Shown here: positions 5,512-5,563 of the stretch, piece after piece | How positions within the stretch are numbered: position 1 is the first letter of the stretch | How the letters are laid out: each line of letters opens with the position of its first letter | Assembly (NCBI GenBank): GCA_947003375.1 | Contig: CAMQOJ010000303.1 | Span: 1 to 5,563 of the forward strand | Direction of reading: 5' to 3' | Source of the DNA: an uncultured Lachnospiraceae bacterium | GTDB taxonomy: Bacteria > Bacillota > Clostridia > Lachnospirales > Lachnospiraceae | DNA: 5,563 bases | The notes under the pieces: model-generated | What the model was told of the DNA's origin: nothing | The model's database searches: none | The model's input: the letters and a program-made list of their open reading frames with translations, nothing else | Position numbers and translations under genes: made by a program

Positions 5512-5563
5512 CTGTCTCTTATACACATCTGACGCTGCCGAAGAAGAGACTCGTGTAGATCTC
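5512..5563. other. Illumina Nextera adapter read-through (non-genomic)
   Basis: The 19 bases at 5512-5530 (CTGTCTCTTATACACATCT) are exactly the Tn5 mosaic end used in Nextera tagmentation. GACGCTGCCGAAGA (5531-5544) follows, matching the Nextera read-1 side adapter except for one base (A for C at 5542). Then comes an 8-base index AGAGACTC (5545-5552) and GTGTAGATCTC (5553-5563), the beginning of the P5 side. The order mosaic end, adapter, 8-base index, P5 is that of an untrimmed library molecule. Translated on the minus strand it gives the well-known artefact peptide MCIRDR. Genomic sequence therefore ends at 5511. Confidence 0.97.

Noticed and set aside
5235..5528. Minus-strand frame starting MCIRDR
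   Set aside because: Its start codon lies within the Nextera mosaic end, and the rest is the wrong frame of the ABC gene.

Overview
The window is a contig end from a GC-rich member of the Bacillota, most likely a gut Lachnospiraceae/Clostridia relative. That placement rests on protein character only: a two-gene heterodimeric ABC exporter, a membrane-anchored XRE regulator and a DUF1848 protein. No rRNA or marker gene is present to confirm it. Every credible gene lies on the minus strand, so the biological reading order runs from position 5511 down to 1.

Layout in transcription order. Positions 5563-5512 are not genomic: they are an Illumina Nextera adapter (transposon mosaic end, adapter stem, 8-base index, start of the P5 side). 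Positions 5511-4532 hold the C-terminal part of an ABC exporter half-transporter, cut at its 5' end by the adapter junction. Positions 4532-4409 hold a dense block of inverted repeats: a compact three-way-junction fold starting on the last base of the stop codon, then a separate perfect 13-bp hairpin. Positions 4409-4136 hold about eight imperfect copies of a roughly 35-bp tandem repeat. Positions 4110-2341 encode a complete second ABC half-transporter of 589 residues. A clear intrinsic terminator lies at 2303-2253. Positions 2148-1126 encode a 340-residue XRE-type HTH protein with six predicted membrane helices. Eight bases later, 1117-179 encode a 312-residue DUF1848 protein with a C-terminal CX3CX2C cysteine motif. 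At the left edge, 86-1 is the start of a small unidentified ORF that leaves the window.

How the genes work together. The two ABC subunits complement each other. The upstream one has a canonical LSGGQ signature but lacks the catalytic Walker B Glu and the switch His. The downstream one has both catalytic residues but an altered signature (ISKGQ). Together they would form one competent and one degenerate ATP site, the arrangement of heterodimeric exporters such as TM287/288 or LmrCD. The XRE gene and the DUF1848 gene form a tightly spaced pair, separated from the exporter by the terminator. No direct sequence evidence ties the regulator to the exporter.

The parts least explained by known features are the structured block and the minisatellite between the two exporter genes. 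They are the best candidates here for an undescribed element, either a mobile palindromic repeat family or a structured intercistronic RNA.
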